The notes under the pieces are model-generated. The model was not told the origin of the DNA and did not search any database. It was given only the letters and a program-made list of their open reading frames with translations. Positions 62,577 to 64,000 of a stretch of 64,000 nt of DNA are shown here, piece after piece; position 1 is the stretch's first letter; the number at the start of each line of letters is the position of its first letter. The stretch lies in the NCBI RefSeq assembly GCF_005670685.2, contig NZ_CP062008.1:4402001-4466000 (forward strand). Direction: 5' to 3'. Origin of the DNA: Mycolicibacterium mucogenicum DSM 44124. GTDB taxonomy: Bacteria; Actinomycetota; Actinomycetes; Mycobacteriales; Mycobacteriaceae. A program made the translations under genes and the position numbers.

Positions 62577-64000
62577 TCCGGAACGCACCAGTGGTCGCTC
62601 CGATCTGCTTCCCGGGGAGATGGCGCATGCCGCGGTCGTCGCTGCGGCCACGGCAGGATTGGCGATCTCGGCGTCCGTCGTCCCGGTGACCGGGTTCCTG
62701 GCGCTGGTCGCCATGGTGCCGATCGGACTGCTGGCCTACCGGCACCGGCTCCGGGTACTGATTACCGCCGCCATTACCGGCGCGGTGATCGCATTCCTCA
62801 TCATTGGTGTTCCCGGCGCCATCACCGTGCTGTCCTGCGCCTACATCGGCGGGCTGGCCGGCATCGTCAAACGCCGCGGCGGCGGCATCGTCACAGTCGC
62901 AGTCACCGGTGTCGCCGCCGGCATGGCCCTCGGGGCCGTCACGTCGAGTGCGTTGCTGGTACTGACCCCGTTGCGGGCGCTGATCTTCAGCGCGCTGAAC
63001 GCAACCGTGAATGGGCTGACTGTCGCCCTGCACGCCGTCCCTGCCCTACGTGGCCTCGGCGACGGCCTGGCACACCTCACCTCGGCCGGGTTCAGAGCCT
63101 GGCCGCTGCTGCTCACCGGGTGGCTGACGAGCCTCGTGACGATCGTGTCGATCATCGGCTGGTGGGTGATGTCCGATGTCCTGCGACGCCTCGGTGGGGT
63201 CCCCGACGTCCACAAACTCGACCCGTCACCTGCCGACCTGGCCGGTGCCGCGCCCGCCCCGCTGCCCCTCCATCTGGACGACGTCGGCTTCCGGTATCCC
63301 GGCGCCGACCACAATGCACTGGCCCCGACCAGCCTCACCGTCGATGTCGGCGAACGTGTCGCCGTGGTCGGCTGCAATGGGTCCGGCAAGAGCACGCTGG
63401 GGCGCATCCTCGCCGGCGCCGCACCGACCACCGGCACCGTGTACCGCCCCGGTGCAGTCGGCCTGGGGCGCATCGGCGGCACCGCCGTGGTGCTGCAGCA
63501 TCCGGAAACGCAGGTGCTGGGGATGCGGGTCGCCGACGACGTCGTCTGGGGTCTGCCCGCGGACACGCCTGTCGACGTCGACGGGCTTCTGCGTCGGGTG
63601 GGAATGGCCGGGATGCGCGAGCGCCACACCAATGGACTGTCCGGAGGTGAACTGCAGCGCCTCGCCGTGGCAGCCGCTCTGGCCCGCTCCCCGAAACTGC
63701 TGATCGCCGACGAGATCACGTCGATGATCGACCCCGCGGGCCGTGAAGCGCTGCGGGCGGTGGTGGACGGCCTGACCGCGCACCAAGAGATGTCGGTCGT
63801 GGAGATCACCCACTACCGCGACGAGGCCGAGAACGCCGACTGGGTCATCAGCCTGTCCACAACCGGGGACAACACCGCCATGGTGCCCACCGCTACGCCA
63901 CCGGTTCCACCTCCACCGGCGGCTGGTGGACTGCCGGCGGTAACCAGACTGCCCGGGCTGCCCGTGATGCAGCTGGACGGTGTCAGCCACCAGTACGCCG
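62569..64000 (+). CDS. ECF transporter fusion: S-component-like membrane domain plus ABC ATPase (5' part)
   Basis: At least 477 residues from GTG 62569, running off the right edge. The first 200 residues are a membrane domain of about six helices (ISASVVPVTGFLALVAMVPI, VTVAVTGVAAGMALGAVTSS). A full ABC domain follows: GCNGSGKSTLGRI, GLSGGELQRLAVAAALARS, LLIADEITSMIDPAG. A second ABC domain begins at LDGVSHQYA. The layout matches Rv2326c of M. tuberculosis, whose neighbour Rv2325c is an EcfT protein. The substrate is unknown. Confidence 0.85.
   Translation, partial: MASPERTSGRSDLLPGEMAHAAVVAAATAGLAISASVVPVTGFLALVAMVPIGLLAYRHRLRVLITAAITGAVIAFLIIGVPGAITVLSCAYIGGLAGIVKRRGGGIVTVAVTGVAAGMALGAVTSSALLVLTPLRALIFSALNATVNGLTVALHAVPALRGLGDGLAHLTSAGFRAWPLLLTGWLTSLVTIVSIIGWWVMSDVLRRLGGVPDVHKLDPSPADLAGAAPAPLPLHLDDVGFRYPGADHNALAPTSLTVDVGERVAVVGCNGSGKSTLGRILAGAAPTTGTVYRPGAVGLGRIGGTAVVLQHPETQVLGMRVADDVVWGLPADTPVDVDGLLRRVGMAGMRERHTNGLSGGELQRLAVAAALARSPKLLIADEITSMIDPAGREALRAVVDGLTAHQEMSVVEITHYRDEAENADWVISLSTTGDNTAMVPTATPPVPPPPAAGGLPAVTRLPGLPVMQLDGVSHQYA

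Noticed and set aside
61500..62714. 404-codon minus-strand frame
   Set aside because: Covers the acyltransferase in antisense and has no domain features.
1..64000. CRISPR arrays, tRNA or rRNA genes
   Set aside because: I saw no regularly spaced repeats and no cloverleaf or rRNA-like segment while reading, though a short tRNA could be missed without a tool.

Overview
This is a high-GC actinobacterial chromosome segment, almost certainly from a fast-growing environmental Mycobacterium (Mycolicibacterium). The support is an mmpS-mmpL pair, a UsfX/RsbW-SigF pair with GTTT-N16/17-GGGTA promoters, DUF732, DUF5078, DUF5313 and DUF1707 proteins, CsbD-like Mbp1 proteins, and an Rv2326c-type ECF transporter at the right edge. 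I saw no rRNA, tRNA or CRISPR array. Most operons are tightly packed and joined by 4-bp ATGA/GTGA overlaps.

Layout. 1-8555: end of a short-chain fatty acid transporter gene, a PucR regulator, then an insertion-sequence zone. It holds an IS481 element (1929-3020), an IS110 element (tnp 3329-4432, next to a 5'-truncated tetR) and an intact IS3 element (7201-8555, perfect 27-bp ends, TTA duplication), with an HSL-family esterase and a DUF1707 protein between them. 8556-21660: a general-stress island. It contains an anti-sigma antagonist, an anti-sigma ATPase, a RsbU-type phosphatase/histidine kinase/response regulator operon, rsbW-sigF, two CsbD-like genes, two 51-residue membrane proteins, a second copy of the response regulator, glgX and an AI-2E family permease. 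At least four clear SigF promoters are visible. 21661-37200: mixed genes, many with readable operators: DUF732, DUF1348/TetR, DUF5313/MarR, DUF2235, HAD, cutinase, mmpS-mmpL with DUF732-DUF5078 and TetR, a FetB-like permease, MerR and a polysaccharide deacetylase.

37198-54661 is the most interesting part. Three divergent promoter regions carry copies of one 20-bp dyad, CATCAGTCA-NN-TGACTGATG (four sites). They control (i) xdhC and a two-gene unit of a Rieske-glutamate synthase-like fusion plus a Rieske-thiamine-diphosphate enzyme fusion, (ii) an alpha/beta hydrolase with a cysteine nucleophile followed by a large LuxR (LAL) ATPase regulator, with NmrA on the other side, and (iii) a PoxB-like enzyme and a glyoxalase-like lipoprotein, facing a decarboxylase-type amidohydrolase and a PaoABC-type molybdenum hydroxylase. 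I infer one LuxR-controlled catabolic regulon whose substrate is unknown.

54704-64000: an FCD GntR regulator divergent from a YkoEDC ECF transporter operon. That operon also carries a nonsense-mutated P-loop kinase gene, a signal-less THI5/NMT1-like protein and a rhodanese. After it come a small membrane protein, an acyltransferase, and the start of an ECF fusion protein cut by the window end.
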